From Marisediminicola senii (GTDB lineage: Bacteria; Actinomycetota; Actinomycetes; Actinomycetales; Microbacteriaceae), in the NCBI RefSeq assembly GCF_011057645.1, contig NZ_JAALGE010000003.1:62001-126000 (forward strand): DNA of 64,000 bases, read 5' to 3'. Positions within the stretch are counted from its first letter, which is position 1. Every line of letters starts with the position of its first letter. Below the pieces are notes generated by a model. That model did not search any database. It worked only from the letters and a program-made list of their open reading frames with translations, and had not been told where the DNA came from. The translations under genes were made by a program, and so were the position numbers. Shown one piece after another: positions 8,463-18,281 of this stretch.

Positions 8463-8688
8463 TCGGATACCTCTCAATTCACATTCATTGCCAACGTCAT
8501 CGGGCTGATCACGGCGGTTCGGTAACCTCCGCGAGCTGGAGCCAGCCGAATTCGGGCAGTACTAAGACCCATGTCAAGTTCTGCAGGGCACAACCACAAT
8601 GGCCGCGCCTCGCCCCATGAACTGGACCGGGTCTTATGGATAATTATTGCACGCTTCTCCGCAAGTACTTGACAAATCGCCATCGTGT
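8463..8688. other. sigA upstream region
   Basis: This 226-bp spacer is less GC-rich than its surroundings and should hold the sigA promoter. On the minus strand a TTGACA lies at 8572-8577, but no good -10 sits at the right distance. An 8-bp inverted repeat (TAAGACCC at 8563-8570, GGGTCTTA at 8629-8636) brackets it. No gene is seen. Confidence 0.45.
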
Positions 8689-10017
8689 TCAATTCGATCG
8701 TCGACGCCACGCCCTCACCAGTGCAACCCATAACGGTGCAACGGCTATTCGCTCGTCCTGGTGCAGTTGCCGCCTCGTGCGCCGCCGGGTCCTGATGACG
8801 AAGATCACGCCGGTCCCCATCACGATGTACTGCACCAGGAACGCGATCCGGAACGAGTCCCAGCCGAAAATATCGGATGCTGCCCCGGCGTCGATGCGCA
8901 TTCTGTCGAGTCCGTCGAGGATGACGCCGACCAGGAACATCATGATGAAGCTGGCGGAGAACCCGCCGACGTTGACGAACCCGTTCGCCGAGCCCAGGCT
9001 GCGGAGGGGATTGAATGTACGGGCGAAGTCGAATCCGATGAGCGAGCCGGGGCCGCCGATGCCCAGGGTGACGATGAGAACGATGACGAGCCACAGCGGC
9101 GGTGCGCCCGGCCACGCGAGTACAGCGGTCCACGATGCGGCCATCATCGCGACGATACCCAGCACCAGGCTCGACCGCCGGGTCGGAAACCGCGCGGTGA
9201 GGATGCCGATGATGGGACCCGCGACCATGCCGCAGAGCACGACGCCGCTCAGCATCGCCGAAGCCTCACCTCGGATGTAGCCGAGGGCGACGGTGAGCAC
9301 GGGAAACCCCCACAGCAGCGTGAACATGGTGCCGGAGGACTGCGTCACGAAGTGCGACCAGAAGCCGAGCTGGGTTCCGGTGCGGCGGAGGCTCTGGCCG
9401 AGCATGGCGACCGAGTCGCGGAGCGTCGTCACCCGGTCGACGGGCACGTCGCGCGCCGGCCCGTCGCGCACGAGCACGAGCACGAGCACCGCAGCGAGTA
9501 CCGACAGCGACGCAGCCGAGATGAACGCGGCCGACCATCCCAGGTCGTGCAGTACGAAGGAGAACGGAACGGCGGAGAGCACCTGCCCCAGCTGGCCGAG
9601 GTTGCCCGTCCACTGCGACACCTGGGGCAGGATGCGGCCCGAGAACCAGCTGGTGAGCAAGCGGATCACCGAGATGAAGGTGAACGCGTCGCCCGCCCCG
9701 ACGAGGATCCGGCCGACGACGGCCTCCCCGATACCGGGGGCGATGGCGAGGGTGAGCTGGCCGGACGCCATGAGGGCGGCGCCGACGCAGATCATCACGC
9801 GCGGCCCTAGTCGGTCGAGGATCACCCCGACGGGGATCTGCAGCAGGGCGTAGACGATGAGCTGCACGACGGCGAGGCTCGACAGTACCGACGCTGACAC
9901 CGAGTACCGCTCGGCGGCGTCGACACCCGAGACACCGAGGGTGGTTCGCTGCAGTACCGAGACGACGTAGGCGATGAGGGCGATGCCCCAGACGAGCCAC
10001 GAACGCCGGGAATTCAC
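8689..10017 (-). CDS. MFS transporter
   Basis: This 442-residue protein has twelve hydrophobic segments and the Major Facilitator layout. The conserved cytoplasmic loop 2-3 reads DRLGPRVM, and a central loop at about residues 195-225 is hydrophilic. The N-terminus begins with a basic stretch and then the first helix (WLVWGIALIAYVVSVLQ). The tail is strongly basic and cytoplasmic. The nearest look-alikes are general MFS permeases of the organic anion or sugar acid kind, but the substrate cannot be read from the sequence. Translation starts at a GTG at 10017 that sits six bases after a TACAGT -10 element; a GAGG lies in those six bases. It stands alone, transcribed in the same direction as sigA. 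Confidence 0.85.
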   Translation of the reverse strand: MNSRRSWLVWGIALIAYVVSVLQRTTLGVSGVDAAERYSVSASVLSSLAVVQLIVYALLQIPVGVILDRLGPRVMICVGAALMASGQLTLAIAPGIGEAVVGRILVGAGDAFTFISVIRLLTSWFSGRILPQVSQWTGNLGQLGQVLSAVPFSFVLHDLGWSAAFISAASLSVLAAVLVLVLVRDGPARDVPVDRVTTLRDSVAMLGQSLRRTGTQLGFWSHFVTQSSGTMFTLLWGFPVLTVALGYIRGEASAMLSGVVLCGMVAGPIIGILTARFPTRRSSLVLGIVAMMAASWTAVLAWPGAPPLWLVIVLIVTLGIGGPGSLIGFDFARTFNPLRSLGSANGFVNVGGFSASFIMMFLVGVILDGLDRMRIDAGAASDIFGWDSFRIAFLVQYIVMGTGVIFVIRTRRRTRRQLHQDERIAVAPLWVALVRAWRRRSN

Positions 10018-10023
10018 TGCCTC

Positions 10024-10029
10024 ACTGTA
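10024..10029 (-). promoter_or_regulatory. -10 element of the MFS gene
   Basis: TACAGT ends six bases before the GTG start, so transcription would begin at or next to the start codon. Confidence 0.45.
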
Positions 10030-10076
10030 CCCCGGGGGCCGCGCCGCCCAGGTCCGTGGGCGGCGGTGCGCCTCGG

Positions 10077-11003
10077 CTACAGAGCCGGCCCGTCGGCCTC
10101 GCCGCTGCGGCGGATGGCCAGGAAGTTCTCGAGCTCCTCGGCGATCTCGTCGGCCGATGGCAGCTCGCCGTCTTCGTCGGTGAGCGGCGACCGCAGGGGG
10201 TTGCCCTCCATGTACGTGTCGTGCCGCTCCTCGAGGGTGCCGACCAGGCGCGCCAGCTCCTGGTTGGTCTCGACCTGCGCGTCGATCTTGGCCACGAACT
10301 CCCGGCCCTCCTGGCGCAGGCGCTCAGTGGGGAAGATCATGCCGGTGGCCGCACTGATGCTCTCGAGCGCCTTGACCGCCGCATCTGGGTGCTCCGTGTC
10401 GGCGAGGTAGTGCGGAACGAGCAGCACGAAACCCGCGGTGGCGTGCTCGAGCTGCTGCAACCGGTACTCGACCAAATGCAGGGCGTTGGACGGCACCTGG
10501 GTGTGCGGGCGCCAGACCGACATCGCGTCGATGAGCTCGACGCGGTTGCCGCTCACGGTGACGCCGATGGGGCGGGTGTGTGGCACCGGCATCGGGATGG
10601 CGTGTACCCAGGTAGTCGTGGTCACGCCGAAGCGGGCGATCAGCTGCAGCACGGCCGCCGCGAACCGCTCCCACTGGAAGTCGGGTTCGAAGCCGGTGAG
10701 GAGCAGGAACTGCTGCCCGATCTCGTCGGTCGCGAGGTACAGGGCGAGGGTCGCCGGCTGGTAGTCGGTCAGGTGATCCTGGTCGAAGTAGATGGTGGGG
10801 CGGCGAGCCCGGTAGTCGAGGAGCGCATCGGCGTCGAACGAGGCGATGACCTCGGTGTCGAGGGTGTCGAGGAGGTAGTCACTGAACTGGGTAACGGCGG
10901 AACCCGCGTCGGCGAAGCCGGTGAGCCCAGCGACGAGCGGAAGCCCCGTCGGCACGGATGTCGCGTCGGGGGTCAATTCATAGAGGCCAGCTGGATCATG
11001 CAT
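10077..11003 (-). CDS. PAC2 family protein
   Basis: This 308-residue protein belongs to the PAC2 family, named after proteasome assembly chaperone 2. The family is common in actinobacteria, where its role is not settled. Features include the N-terminal LVAGLTGFADAGSAVTQF, the strand TEVIASFDADALLDYR, the motif RPTIYFDQDHL and the central LLLTGFEPDFQWERF. The C-terminal 80 residues are acidic and helical (EERHDTYMEGN, ADEIAEELENFL). No transmembrane segment or signal peptide is present, so it is cytosolic. It is divergent from leucyl aminopeptidase. Its ATG follows a TAGAAT by six bases, suggesting a leaderless message. I cannot assign a partner. Confidence 0.85.
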   Translation of the reverse strand: MHDPAGLYELTPDATSVPTGLPLVAGLTGFADAGSAVTQFSDYLLDTLDTEVIASFDADALLDYRARRPTIYFDQDHLTDYQPATLALYLATDEIGQQFLLLTGFEPDFQWERFAAAVLQLIARFGVTTTTWVHAIPMPVPHTRPIGVTVSGNRVELIDAMSVWRPHTQVPSNALHLVEYRLQQLEHATAGFVLLVPHYLADTEHPDAAVKALESISAATGMIFPTERLRQEGREFVAKIDAQVETNQELARLVGTLEERHDTYMEGNPLRSPLTDEDGELPSADEIAEELENFLAIRRSGEADGPAL

Positions 11004-11009
11004 CCCCCA

Positions 11010-11015
11010 ATTCTA
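11010..11015 (-). promoter_or_regulatory. -10 element of the PAC2 gene
   Basis: TAGAAT ends six bases before the ATG at 11003. No Shine-Dalgarno sequence lies between them apart from a G run, consistent with a leaderless mRNA. Confidence 0.5.
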
Positions 11016-11173
11016 CGGTCCGGGTGATCCGCGACCCCCGGGCCGGGGTGGTGCCCAGAGCGAACAGCGTGCAGACCCGCCCTGCGGCGACCAGCCAGAC
11101 GGGTGCCGTCATGGATACCCACCGTGAGTGCACGGCGGAGCATGCCGCGAGCAATCCTCCGGGACGCGCCGCA

Positions 11174-11179
11174 TACGAT
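11174..11179 (+). promoter_or_regulatory. -10 element of pepA
   Basis: TACGAT ends six bases before the pepA ATG, and no ribosome binding site is present. This placement decides the start codon at 11186 against the longer upstream frame. Confidence 0.5.
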
Positions 11180-11185
11180 TGGCGC

Positions 11186-12682
11186 ATGACCGTGCCCCGT
11201 CTCAGCCTCAGCCCGCAGCCCGCCACCGACCTCACCGCCGACGTGCTCGTCGTCGGGGTCACCTCGAGCACGCACGGACCGGTCGTCGTCGGCCTGGACG
11301 GCGTCGATGCAGTCGCGGGGCTCGGCGACCAGCTCGCCGCGATCGGATTCACCGGCGGCCGTGACGACGTGCGCCGCATCCCATCATCGATTCCCTCCGT
11401 CGGGTCGATCACCGTCGTCGGACTCGGAGCGGATGCCGCTGGCCCCGAGTCGCTGCGCTACGCCGCCGGCACCGCATCCCGCAGCATCCGAGGCGTCGAC
11501 GCCGTCGTGGTCGCCCTGCCCACCGCGACCGCCGACGACGTGCAGGCCGTCATCGAGGGCCTCGCCATCGCGGCCTATTCCTACGACGACTACCGCTCCG
11601 CGGTGAAGGCAGAGAAGCGCGTACCGACGGAGTTCGTCGTCGCCACGGCGGTCCCGGTCGATGACGCCATCGTTGAACGCGCCGTCGCCATCGCCGACGC
11701 GACCCACGTCGTCCGCGACCTGGTCAACATGCCGCCGGCCGACCTCTACCCGGAGTCGTTCGCGAATCGCGCGGTCGAGCTCGCCGACGGACTGCCGCTC
11801 ACCGTGACCGTGCTCGACGAGCAGGGACTCGCAGACGGCGGGTTCGGCGGCATCCTCGGCGTCGGCCAGGGCTCGAGCCGCGGCCCCCGCCTCGTGAAGG
11901 TCGAGTACTCCCCCGCCGACGCCCCTGCGCACATCGCCATCGTCGGCAAGGGCATCACCTTCGACACCGGCGGACTCTCCCTCAAGCCGCCGGCATCGAT
12001 GGTCGGAATGAAGTACGACATGACGGGTGCGGCGACAGCGCTCGGCGTGGTCGTCGCTGCCGCCCGCACCGCGCTCCCCGTGCGGATGACCGCCTGGCTC
12101 TGCCTGGCCGAGAACATGCCGTCCGGCACCGCGATCCGACCGAACGACGTACTGACCATTCGCGGCGGGACCACCGTCGAGGTCCTGAACACGGATGCCG
12201 AGGGCAGGCTCGTTCTCGCGGACGGCATCGTCGCCGCCAGTGAAGAGCACCCCGACGCGATCATCGACGTGGCGACCCTGACCGGTGCCGCCGTCGTCGC
12301 GATGGGAAACCGGTACACCGCCGTGATGGGCGACGCGCAGCTCGTCTCGCGTGTCGTCGCTGCCGGCGACCGCACCGGCGAGCCCATGTGGGCCATGCCG
12401 CTTCCGCGCGAGCTGCGCGCCCTGCTCGACTCCGACGTCGCCGACATCGCCAATGTGAAGATCGGCAACACCGCCGGCGGCATGCTCATCGCGGGTGTCT
12501 TCCTCAGCCAGTTCGTCGGCCGCTCCGGCGACGACGAGTCGCCGCGCATCCCCTGGGCGCACCTCGACATCGCGGGTCCCGCCAACAACGCGGCCGGGGG
12601 CTACGGCTTCACCGGCAAGGGCCCGACAGGGGTTGCTGTACGCGCGCTGTTCGAGTTGGCCGACGAATTTTCGCGGGGGTAG
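11186..12682 (+). CDS. pepA: Leucyl aminopeptidase (M17)
   Basis: This 498-residue cytosolic metallopeptidase removes N-terminal residues from peptides. The C-terminal catalytic domain carries the two-metal signature: GKGITFDTGGLSLKP with the Lys and Asp ligands, then KYDMTGAA, and the family signature NTDAEGRLVLAD with Asp and Glu ligands and the catalytic Arg. A less conserved alpha/beta domain occupies the first 160 residues. The length is normal for PepA. The reading frame extends 76 codons further upstream, but the ATG at 11186 follows a -10 element by six bases. Lipoamide dehydrogenase follows in the same direction; the M. tuberculosis pepB gene likewise lies close to dlaT. Confidence 0.93.
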   Translation: MTVPRLSLSPQPATDLTADVLVVGVTSSTHGPVVVGLDGVDAVAGLGDQLAAIGFTGGRDDVRRIPSSIPSVGSITVVGLGADAAGPESLRYAAGTASRSIRGVDAVVVALPTATADDVQAVIEGLAIAAYSYDDYRSAVKAEKRVPTEFVVATAVPVDDAIVERAVAIADATHVVRDLVNMPPADLYPESFANRAVELADGLPLTVTVLDEQGLADGGFGGILGVGQGSSRGPRLVKVEYSPADAPAHIAIVGKGITFDTGGLSLKPPASMVGMKYDMTGAATALGVVVAAARTALPVRMTAWLCLAENMPSGTAIRPNDVLTIRGGTTVEVLNTDAEGRLVLADGIVAASEEHPDAIIDVATLTGAAVVAMGNRYTAVMGDAQLVSRVVAAGDRTGEPMWAMPLPRELRALLDSDVADIANVKIGNTAGGMLIAGVFLSQFVGRSGDDESPRIPWAHLDIAGPANNAAGGYGFTGKGPTGVAVRALFELADEFSRG

Positions 12683-12778
12683 TAGGGTTTTTATCGGCCA
12701 GGGGATCCCGGCCCATACGATCTGCCCGACGTTCTGTCGGCCGGTCTTCGCGTGAATGTCAGCACCAAGGAGTTGCGC

Positions 12779-14152
12779 ATGCCCGAACAGAAATTCGACC
12801 TCGTCGTACTCGGCGCTGGCAGCGGCGGCTACGCGGCGGCCCTGCGCGCATCCCAGCTCGGCATGTCCGTCGGCCTCATCGAGAAGGGCAAGCTCGGCGG
12901 TACCTGCCTGCACGTCGGCTGCATCCCCACCAAGGCACTGCTGCACTCCGCCGAGGTCGCCGATGTGACGAAGGAATCCGCGAAGTACGGCGTGAAGGCC
13001 GAATTCGGCGGTATCGACATCGCGGCGGTCACCAAGTACCGCCAGGACATCGTCACGAGCAAGTTCAAGGGCCTCACCGGCCTGATCAAGCAGCGTGGCA
13101 TCACCGTGATCGAGGGCGAGGGCAAGCTCACCTCCCCGACCACCGTGCAGGTCGGCGACCAGACCATCACCGGCAAGAACATCGTCCTCGCCTCCGGTTC
13201 GTACTCCCGCTCGCTGCCCGGCCTCGAGATCGGCGGCAAGGTCATCACCTCCGAGCAGGCACTCGAACTCGACTTCATTCCGAAGCGCGTTGCGATCCTG
13301 GGCGGCGGCGTCATCGGTGTCGAGTTCGCCAGCGTCTGGCGTTCCTTCGATGCCGAGGTCACCATCATCGAAGCGCTCCCCCACCTCGTTCCGAACGAAG
13401 ACGAATCGGTCAGCAAGCAGTTCGAGCGTGCGTACCGCAAGCGCGGCATCAACTTCAGCCTCGGCGTGCGCTTCAAGAGCGTCACCCAGAACGACGATGG
13501 GGTCGTCGTGACCCTCGAAGACGGCAAGACCTTCGAAGCAGACATCCTGCTCGTCGCGGTGGGCCGCGGGCCCTCCACCCAGGGCCTCGGCTACGAGGAG
13601 GTCGGCGTGACCGTCGACCGCGGCTTCGTCATCACCAACGAGCGCCTCGCCACCAGCGTTCCCGGCGTCTACGCCGTCGGCGACATTGTTCCCGGCCTGC
13701 AGCTCGCCCACCGAGGTTTCCAGCACGGGATCTTCGTCGCCGAAGAGATCGCGGGACTCAACCCCCAGGTCATTGATGACGTCAACATCCCCAAGGTCAC
13801 GTACTCGCACCCCGAGGTCGCGTCCATCGGGCTCGGCGAGGCCCGTGCCCGCGAGCAGTACGGCGACGACAAGGTGAGCGTCTACGACTACAACCTCGCC
13901 GGCAACGGCAAGAGCCACATCATCGGCACCGCGGGATCGGTCAAGGTCGTCCGCGTCAACGACGGTCCCATCGTCGGCGTGCACATGATCGGCGACCGGG
14001 TCGGCGAACTGATCGGCGAGGCACAGCTCGCCGTCAACTGGGAGGCGTACCCGGAGGACGTCGCGCCCCTCGTGCACGCCCACCCCACCCAGGACGAAGC
14101 CCTCGGCGAGGCATTCCTCGCCATCGCGGGCAAGCCCCTCCACGCCATCTGA
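12779..14152 (+). CDS. lpdA: Dihydrolipoyl dehydrogenase (E3)
   Basis: This 457-residue flavoprotein reoxidises dihydrolipoamide with NAD+ in the 2-oxoacid dehydrogenase complexes. The N-terminal FAD motif GAGSGGYAAA lies at 12-21 and the redox disulfide is C43-C48 in GGTCLHVGCIPTK. The NAD-binding GGGVIGVEFASVW is central, a second FAD motif is GVYAVGDIV, and the C-terminal dimer interface holds the active-site HAHPTQDE. The ATG at 12779 follows AAGGAG by six bases; an in-frame upstream GTG is unsupported. The next gene encodes the lipoyl-bearing E2, so this is the E3 of that complex, and the nearby lipB-lipA genes make its cofactor. Confidence 0.95.
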   Translation: MPEQKFDLVVLGAGSGGYAAALRASQLGMSVGLIEKGKLGGTCLHVGCIPTKALLHSAEVADVTKESAKYGVKAEFGGIDIAAVTKYRQDIVTSKFKGLTGLIKQRGITVIEGEGKLTSPTTVQVGDQTITGKNIVLASGSYSRSLPGLEIGGKVITSEQALELDFIPKRVAILGGGVIGVEFASVWRSFDAEVTIIEALPHLVPNEDESVSKQFERAYRKRGINFSLGVRFKSVTQNDDGVVVTLEDGKTFEADILLVAVGRGPSTQGLGYEEVGVTVDRGFVITNERLATSVPGVYAVGDIVPGLQLAHRGFQHGIFVAEEIAGLNPQVIDDVNIPKVTYSHPEVASIGLGEARAREQYGDDKVSVYDYNLAGNGKSHIIGTAGSVKVVRVNDGPIVGVHMIGDRVGELIGEAQLAVNWEAYPEDVAPLVHAHPTQDEALGEAFLAIAGKPLHAI

Positions 14153-14212
14153 CAGCCGCATCGCGGCGTCGAACTAAGCTAAATGCACGTCAGAGTCTAA
14201 GGAGACCTACCC

Positions 14213-15700
14213 ATGAGCGAATCCGTCAACCTCCCGGCACTCGGAGAGAGTGTCACCGAGGGCACGGTCACCCGCTGGCTGAAGAATGTCGGCGACTCGG
14301 TGGAGGTGGACGAACCGCTGCTCGAAGTATCGACCGACAAGGTCGACACCGAGATCCCATCGCCGGTCGCGGGCGTGATCGAAGAGATCCTCGTGGCCGA
14401 AGACGAGACCGTCGAGGTCGGCACCCCGCTGGTGCGCATCGGCGACGGATCGGGATCGTCGGATGCCCCGGCTGACGAGCCAGCAGCAGAAGAGCCCGCG
14501 GCCGAAGAGCCGGCTGCCGAAGAGCCCGCTGAAGAGCCCGTCGCCGAAGAAGAGGTACCGTCGCCCGAGGCGCCAGCCCCGGGCGAAGACGACGACTCCA
14601 CCCCACCGGAGCCGGAGCCGGCCGACCCCGCCCCGGCGCAGGAGACCGCTCCCGCCCCGGCGGCCGAGTCGCCCGCACCGTCGGCACCCGCCCGTATCCC
14701 CGCACCGGCTGCGGCACCGGCACGCACACCCGCGCCCGCTGCAGCTCCGGCACCCGCCGCGGCGGCACCGGCTGCTCCCGCACCTGCGGCCGCTGCCCCG
14801 GCCAACGCGAACTACGTCACGCCGCTCGTGCGCAAGCTCGCCGCGGAGTTGGGCGTCGACCTGTCGACGGTCACCGGCACCGGCGTCGGTGGACGCATCC
14901 GCAAGGAAGACGTGCAGAACGCCCAGAAGCCCGCCGCATCGACCGACTCGTCGTCGGCCGTCGCCGAGGTCGTCGAGGTATCGCCGCTGCGCGGCACCAC
15001 GGTCAAGATGACCCGCCTGCGCAAGGTCATCGCCGAGCGCGCCGTCGCGTCGATGCAGGAGTCGGCCCAGCTCACCACGGTCGTGGAGGTCGACGTCACG
15101 AAGGTGGCTCGCTACCGCGACTCCGTCAAGGCGGGCTTCGCCGAAAAGGCGGGCGTCAAGCTATCGTTCCTGCCGTTCTTCGCCCTGGCCGCCGCCGAGG
15201 CGCTCAAGGCGTACCCGGTCGTCAACGCGACCATCGACGGCGACAGCATCGTCTACCCGGCGCATGAGAACCTCAGCATCGCGGTCGACACCGAGCGCGG
15301 CCTGCTGACCCCCGTGATCCGTGACGCGGCAGACCTGTCGCTGGCGGAGCTCGCGCAGCAGATCGCAGACCTCGCCGCTCGCACGCGCGACAACAAGCTG
15401 AAGCCCGACGAGCTGGCCGGCGGAACGTTCACGCTGACCAACACGGGGTCGCGCGGTGCGCTCTTCGACACCCCCGTGGTGTTCATGCCGCAGTCCGCGA
15501 TCCTCGGAACCGGCATCGTGGTGAAGAAGCCGGTCGTGGTCACCCAGGACGGCCTCGATGCCATCGCGATCCGCTCCGTCGTGTACCTCGCACTGTCGTA
15601 CGATCACCGCATCGTCGACGGGGCAGATGCGGCCCGCTTCCTCGTCGCGGTGAAGAACCGCCTCGAGGCAGGCAACTTCGCCGCGAATCTCGGGGTCTAG
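14213..15700 (+). CDS. sucB: Dihydrolipoamide acyltransferase (E2)
   Basis: This 495-residue protein is the E2 core of a 2-oxoacid dehydrogenase complex. It has one lipoyl domain at 1-80 with the lipoylated K43 in STDKVDTE. A long Pro/Ala/Glu-rich linker spans about residues 85-195, and a peripheral subunit-binding domain starts at [17 protein letters not shown]. The acyltransferase domain ends with the catalytic [13 protein letters not shown] strong AAGGAG precedes the ATG. In the syntenic locus of M. tuberculosis the equivalent DlaT serves pyruvate dehydrogenase although once named SucB, so the acyl group (acetyl or succinyl) is uncertain. The E1 genes are not in the window. Confidence 0.92.
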   Translation: MSESVNLPALGESVTEGTVTRWLKNVGDSVEVDEPLLEVSTDKVDTEIPSPVAGVIEEILVAEDETVEVGTPLVRIGDGSGSSDAPADEPAAEEPAAEEPAAEEPAEEPVAEEEVPSPEAPAPGEDDDSTPPEPEPADPAPAQETAPAPAAESPAPSAPARIPAPAAAPARTPAPAAAPAPAAAAPAAPAPAAAAPANANYVTPLVRKLAAELGVDLSTVTGTGVGGRIRKEDVQNAQKPAASTDSSSAVAEVVEVSPLRGTTVKMTRLRKVIAERAVASMQESAQLTTVVEVDVTKVARYRDSVKAGFAEKAGVKLSFLPFFALAAAEALKAYPVVNATIDGDSIVYPAHENLSIAVDTERGLLTPVIRDAADLSLAELAQQIADLAARTRDNKLKPDELAGGTFTLTNTGSRGALFDTPVVFMPQSAILGTGIVVKKPVVVTQDGLDAIAIRSVVYLALSYDHRIVDGADAARFLVAVKNRLEAGNFAANLGV

Positions 15701-15778
15701 TCACCCCAGGATCAGATCCCTCATTCGCCGGTGACAGGTGCCGACCTCGTCACTCCAGGATCAGATCCCTGATGCGCC
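15701..15778. repeat. Duplicated 3' end of the kinase-like gene
   Basis: A segment of about 28 bp starting at 15701 is repeated at 15750 with few changes; both copies contain CCAGGATCAGATCCCT. The second copy encodes the last residues and stop codon of the convergent kinase-like gene. The first lies just after the E2 stop codon. The 49-bp period suggests a local tandem duplication. No clear terminator is seen here. Confidence 0.7.
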
Positions 15779-17534
15779 ACCCGGCCTCGCCCTCCACCAG
15801 GAGGAGCGAGGCCGGTGTCGTTTGCGCCTCCTCAGCTGCTGCCGCGCCGGGGGTCACTGTCACGATGGCTGACCCGCCGATCCGTTCGGCACCGACGATG
15901 ACGGTGTCCACCCAGTAGGCAGGCAGCAGCCGGGGGTCGATCGTGGCGTCCTGGCCGTCGGAGATGCGCTGCAGGATGCTGCGGTCCACCTGCTCCGCTG
16001 CCGAGCCCGGGTGGTCGACGGCCTGGAGGCAGGGTGCCGATCGTTGTTCAAGGCACGCACTGCGCGCCGAGAGCAGTGCCAGCGCCGCGGCCGCGGGATC
16101 GTCACCACCGATCGCTCCCGGATCGATCGCCTGCGGATCGATCGCCTCCGCATTGATCGCCCCCGTCTCCGCAGCCGGATCGGGCGCGGGCGTCTCTGCC
16201 TCGCCGCCCGGTTCGCCCGCCGAGTCGGTCGTGCCCGTCTCCGCCACCGCATCCGGGCCCGGGACCCCACCCGCCGCCGGCTCGACGGTCGTTCCCCCGG
16301 AGTCGCCAGGCGCGCCGCTGCTGCGGTCGGGGGGAGGCAGAATCGCGAGAGCGATGGCCACCAGCGCCGCGGCGAGCACTGCTGCCAGTACCAGCGGCCT
16401 TCGTGACGGAATGCGCCTGCCGCGGTCCCCGTCACGGCCAGCACCAGAGGCCTCGCGCCGCAGCACCTCCGGCCCTGTCGCCCTGTCCGATGCTGTCACC
16501 GCCGCTCCCGCCGTCGTGGTTGTCGTCCCCGTCGGTATTCGTTTCCCTGCCGACACCGGCGTCGCTCCCGACCGGGCCCGCCCGAATGCGGAGTCGACGA
16601 TGGGGTCGAGCCAGTCCGGCAGGTGGAGTGCCGAGCGCCATGCCGGGCGGGAGGCCGTGGCATCCATCACCCGTCGTCTGCCCCGCCGCCCGCGACCGCC
16701 CTCACTCCCGATTCGCGATGCCGTGCGCCCCCGCACGAGGGTTGTGGGCGGCGACTCGCTGCCGAACCCGGCAGCGACGTCGCCGAATCGGATCGGTGTC
16801 GCCGGTGCGAGCTCGAACACCGCATCGCACAGCGCGGCGCAGAAGCCGCCACCCTTCAGGGGTCGGGTATCGAGCCGTTCGTCACCCGCCTGCCGTCGCC
16901 AGTCGGCGAGCCACCCCTCGAGCTGGTCGACCGCGGGTATCGGACGGGTGTGCGCGAGCACCAGCCGCGACACCACGGTGAGGTCGTCGTAGTCGCGCTG
17001 TACCTGCGCCGATGCCGCGAGTTGCGCGGGCGTCAGGCTGGGCGTGCCATCGCCGTCAGGCAGTGACCCGACCACGGCAGCGCCGCCGAGCGACGCGAGC
17101 ACCGGCGCTCCCCTGCCGTCGAAGAGCACGGCTGTCGACGAGAGCGCACCGTGCGCTATTCCCACCTCGTGCAGGTGCGCGAGAGCCTGGGCAATCGGAA
17201 CCAGGATGGTCACCGCCTCCCCCACGTCGATCTCGCCGCGCTCGGCCAGCAGTGCCGCCAGGGTCTGCGCGCCCAGCCTCTGCAGGATGAGCACCGGACG
17301 GCCATCGGGGGCGGTGGCGAGGTCTTCGAGCTGGAGCACATGCGGCGACGACGACCGTGCTAGCGCCTCGATCTCAGCATCGATGGAGGCGATGTCCGTC
17401 GTCGAACGGAACACCTTGACCGCCGCGCTGCGCCCTCCCGAATTCACGGTGACCGGCGCCCGCCCGAGGTAGACGTCCGAGCGTCGGCCGATGCCGATCC
17501 GCCGCACCAGCCGAAACCCACCGATCGAATCCAT
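15750..17534 (-). CDS. Membrane-anchored serine/threonine kinase-like protein (pseudokinase)
   Basis: This 594-residue protein begins with a kinase-like fold. [11 protein letters not shown] replaces the glycine loop, and K40 in AAVKVF matches the ATP-binding lysine. The catalytic HRD loop reads HGALSS and the DFG motif is absent (VLASLGGA), so phosphotransfer is unlikely. A basic linker leads to one transmembrane helix at about residues 388-410 ([18 protein letters not shown]). A Pro/Glu/Ala-rich stretch and an extracytoplasmic domain of about 100 residues follow. The layout resembles PASTA-type or sensor kinases, but no PASTA repeats are seen. I choose the internal ATG at 17534 because homology begins there. 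It converges on the E2 gene and diverges from lipB. Its role is unknown. Confidence 0.78.
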   Translation of the reverse strand: MDSIGGFRLVRRIGIGRRSDVYLGRAPVTVNSGGRSAAVKVFRSTTDIASIDAEIEALARSSSPHVLQLEDLATAPDGRPVLILQRLGAQTLAALLAERGEIDVGEAVTILVPIAQALAHLHEVGIAHGALSSTAVLFDGRGAPVLASLGGAAVVGSLPDGDGTPSLTPAQLAASAQVQRDYDDLTVVSRLVLAHTRPIPAVDQLEGWLADWRRQAGDERLDTRPLKGGGFCAALCDAVFELAPATPIRFGDVAAGFGSESPPTTLVRGRTASRIGSEGGRGRRGRRRVMDATASRPAWRSALHLPDWLDPIVDSAFGRARSGATPVSAGKRIPTGTTTTTAGAAVTASDRATGPEVLRREASGAGRDGDRGRRIPSRRPLVLAAVLAAALVAIALAILPPPDRSSGAPGDSGGTTVEPAAGGVPGPDAVAETGTTDSAGEPGGEAETPAPDPAAETGAINAEAIDPQAIDPGAIGGDDPAAAALALLSARSACLEQRSAPCLQAVDHPGSAAEQVDRSILQRISDGQDATIDPRLLPAYWVDTVIVGAERIGGSAIVTVTPGAAAAEEAQTTPASLLLVEGEAGWRIRDLILE

Positions 17535-17642
17535 GCCGACATCGTCACGTCCTTGCCGACCTCGTGGGGGCCCGGTGCACGGAATGCCGGCAGGCATCGC
17601 CGCCCGCTCACTGGGGAGGGGTCATTCCCACTGAACCTGACC

Positions 17643-17648
17643 TAGACT
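17643..17648 (+). promoter_or_regulatory. -10 element of lipB
   Basis: TAGACT ends six bases before the lipB GTG. No Shine-Dalgarno sequence is present, so the mRNA is probably leaderless. Confidence 0.5.
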
Positions 17649-17654
17649 CGCCCC

Positions 17655-18281
17655 GTGGTCGACATCGTCGTCACGGGGCTAAGCGCCAACTCCGTGCCGT
17701 ATATCGACGCCCTGAACGACCAGCGGAGAATTCACGCCGATGTCGTTGCGGGGCGTGCGCAGGAGACGCTCCTCCTTCTCGAGCACCCGTCCGTGTACAC
17801 CGCCGGACGCCGCACCCTCGACTCCGACCGGCCGACCGACGGCACCCCCGTCATCGACGTCGACCGTGGCGGGAGCATCACCTGGCACGGCCCAGGCCAG
17901 CTCGTCGGCTACCCGATCCTGCGACTCCCGCAGCCACTCGACGTGGTCGGCTTCGTTCGCCGGCTCGAGGGCATGCTCATCGCGGTACTGGCCGACCTCG
18001 GCATCGACGGCGACCGCGTGGACGGGCGCTCCGGCGTGTGGCTGCGCGGGACCGACAAGATCGCGGCGATCGGCATCCGGGTCGCCCAGGGAGTCACCAT
18101 GCACGGATTCGCCCTCAACTGCTCCAACTCCTTCGACGCGTACGACCGCATCGTCGCCTGCGGGCTGGTGGATGCCGGCATCACGAGCATCTCGAGGGAG
18201 CTCGGCCGCGCGGTGACCCCCGAAGACCTCGTGCCCTCCGTCTCTGCCCGGTTCCACCAATCCCTCGAGGTCGCCCGATGA
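17655..18281 (+). CDS. lipB: Lipoyl(octanoyl) transferase
   Basis: This 208-residue cytosolic enzyme moves octanoyl groups from acyl carrier protein to lipoyl domains, the first step of lipoate synthesis. Family motifs are [15 protein letters not shown], the substrate-loop [16 protein letters not shown] with its catalytic-site lysine partner in [11 protein letters not shown], and the acyl-binding cysteine in [14 protein letters not shown]. Length is typical. The start is a GTG at 17655 placed by the -10 element. The stop overlaps the lipA start as ATGA. Its likely targets include K43 of the E2 encoded upstream and the glycine cleavage H protein elsewhere. Confidence 0.94.
   Translation: MVDIVVTGLSANSVPYIDALNDQRRIHADVVAGRAQETLLLLEHPSVYTAGRRTLDSDRPTDGTPVIDVDRGGSITWHGPGQLVGYPILRLPQPLDVVGFVRRLEGMLIAVLADLGIDGDRVDGRSGVWLRGTDKIAAIGIRVAQGVTMHGFALNCSNSFDAYDRIVACGLVDAGITSISRELGRAVTPEDLVPSVSARFHQSLEVAR

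Noticed and set aside
11384-14161. A 925-codon minus-strand frame over pepA, lpdA and their spacer
   Set aside because: It is antisense to two clear enzymes and has a Val/Asp/Gly-rich composition with no motif.
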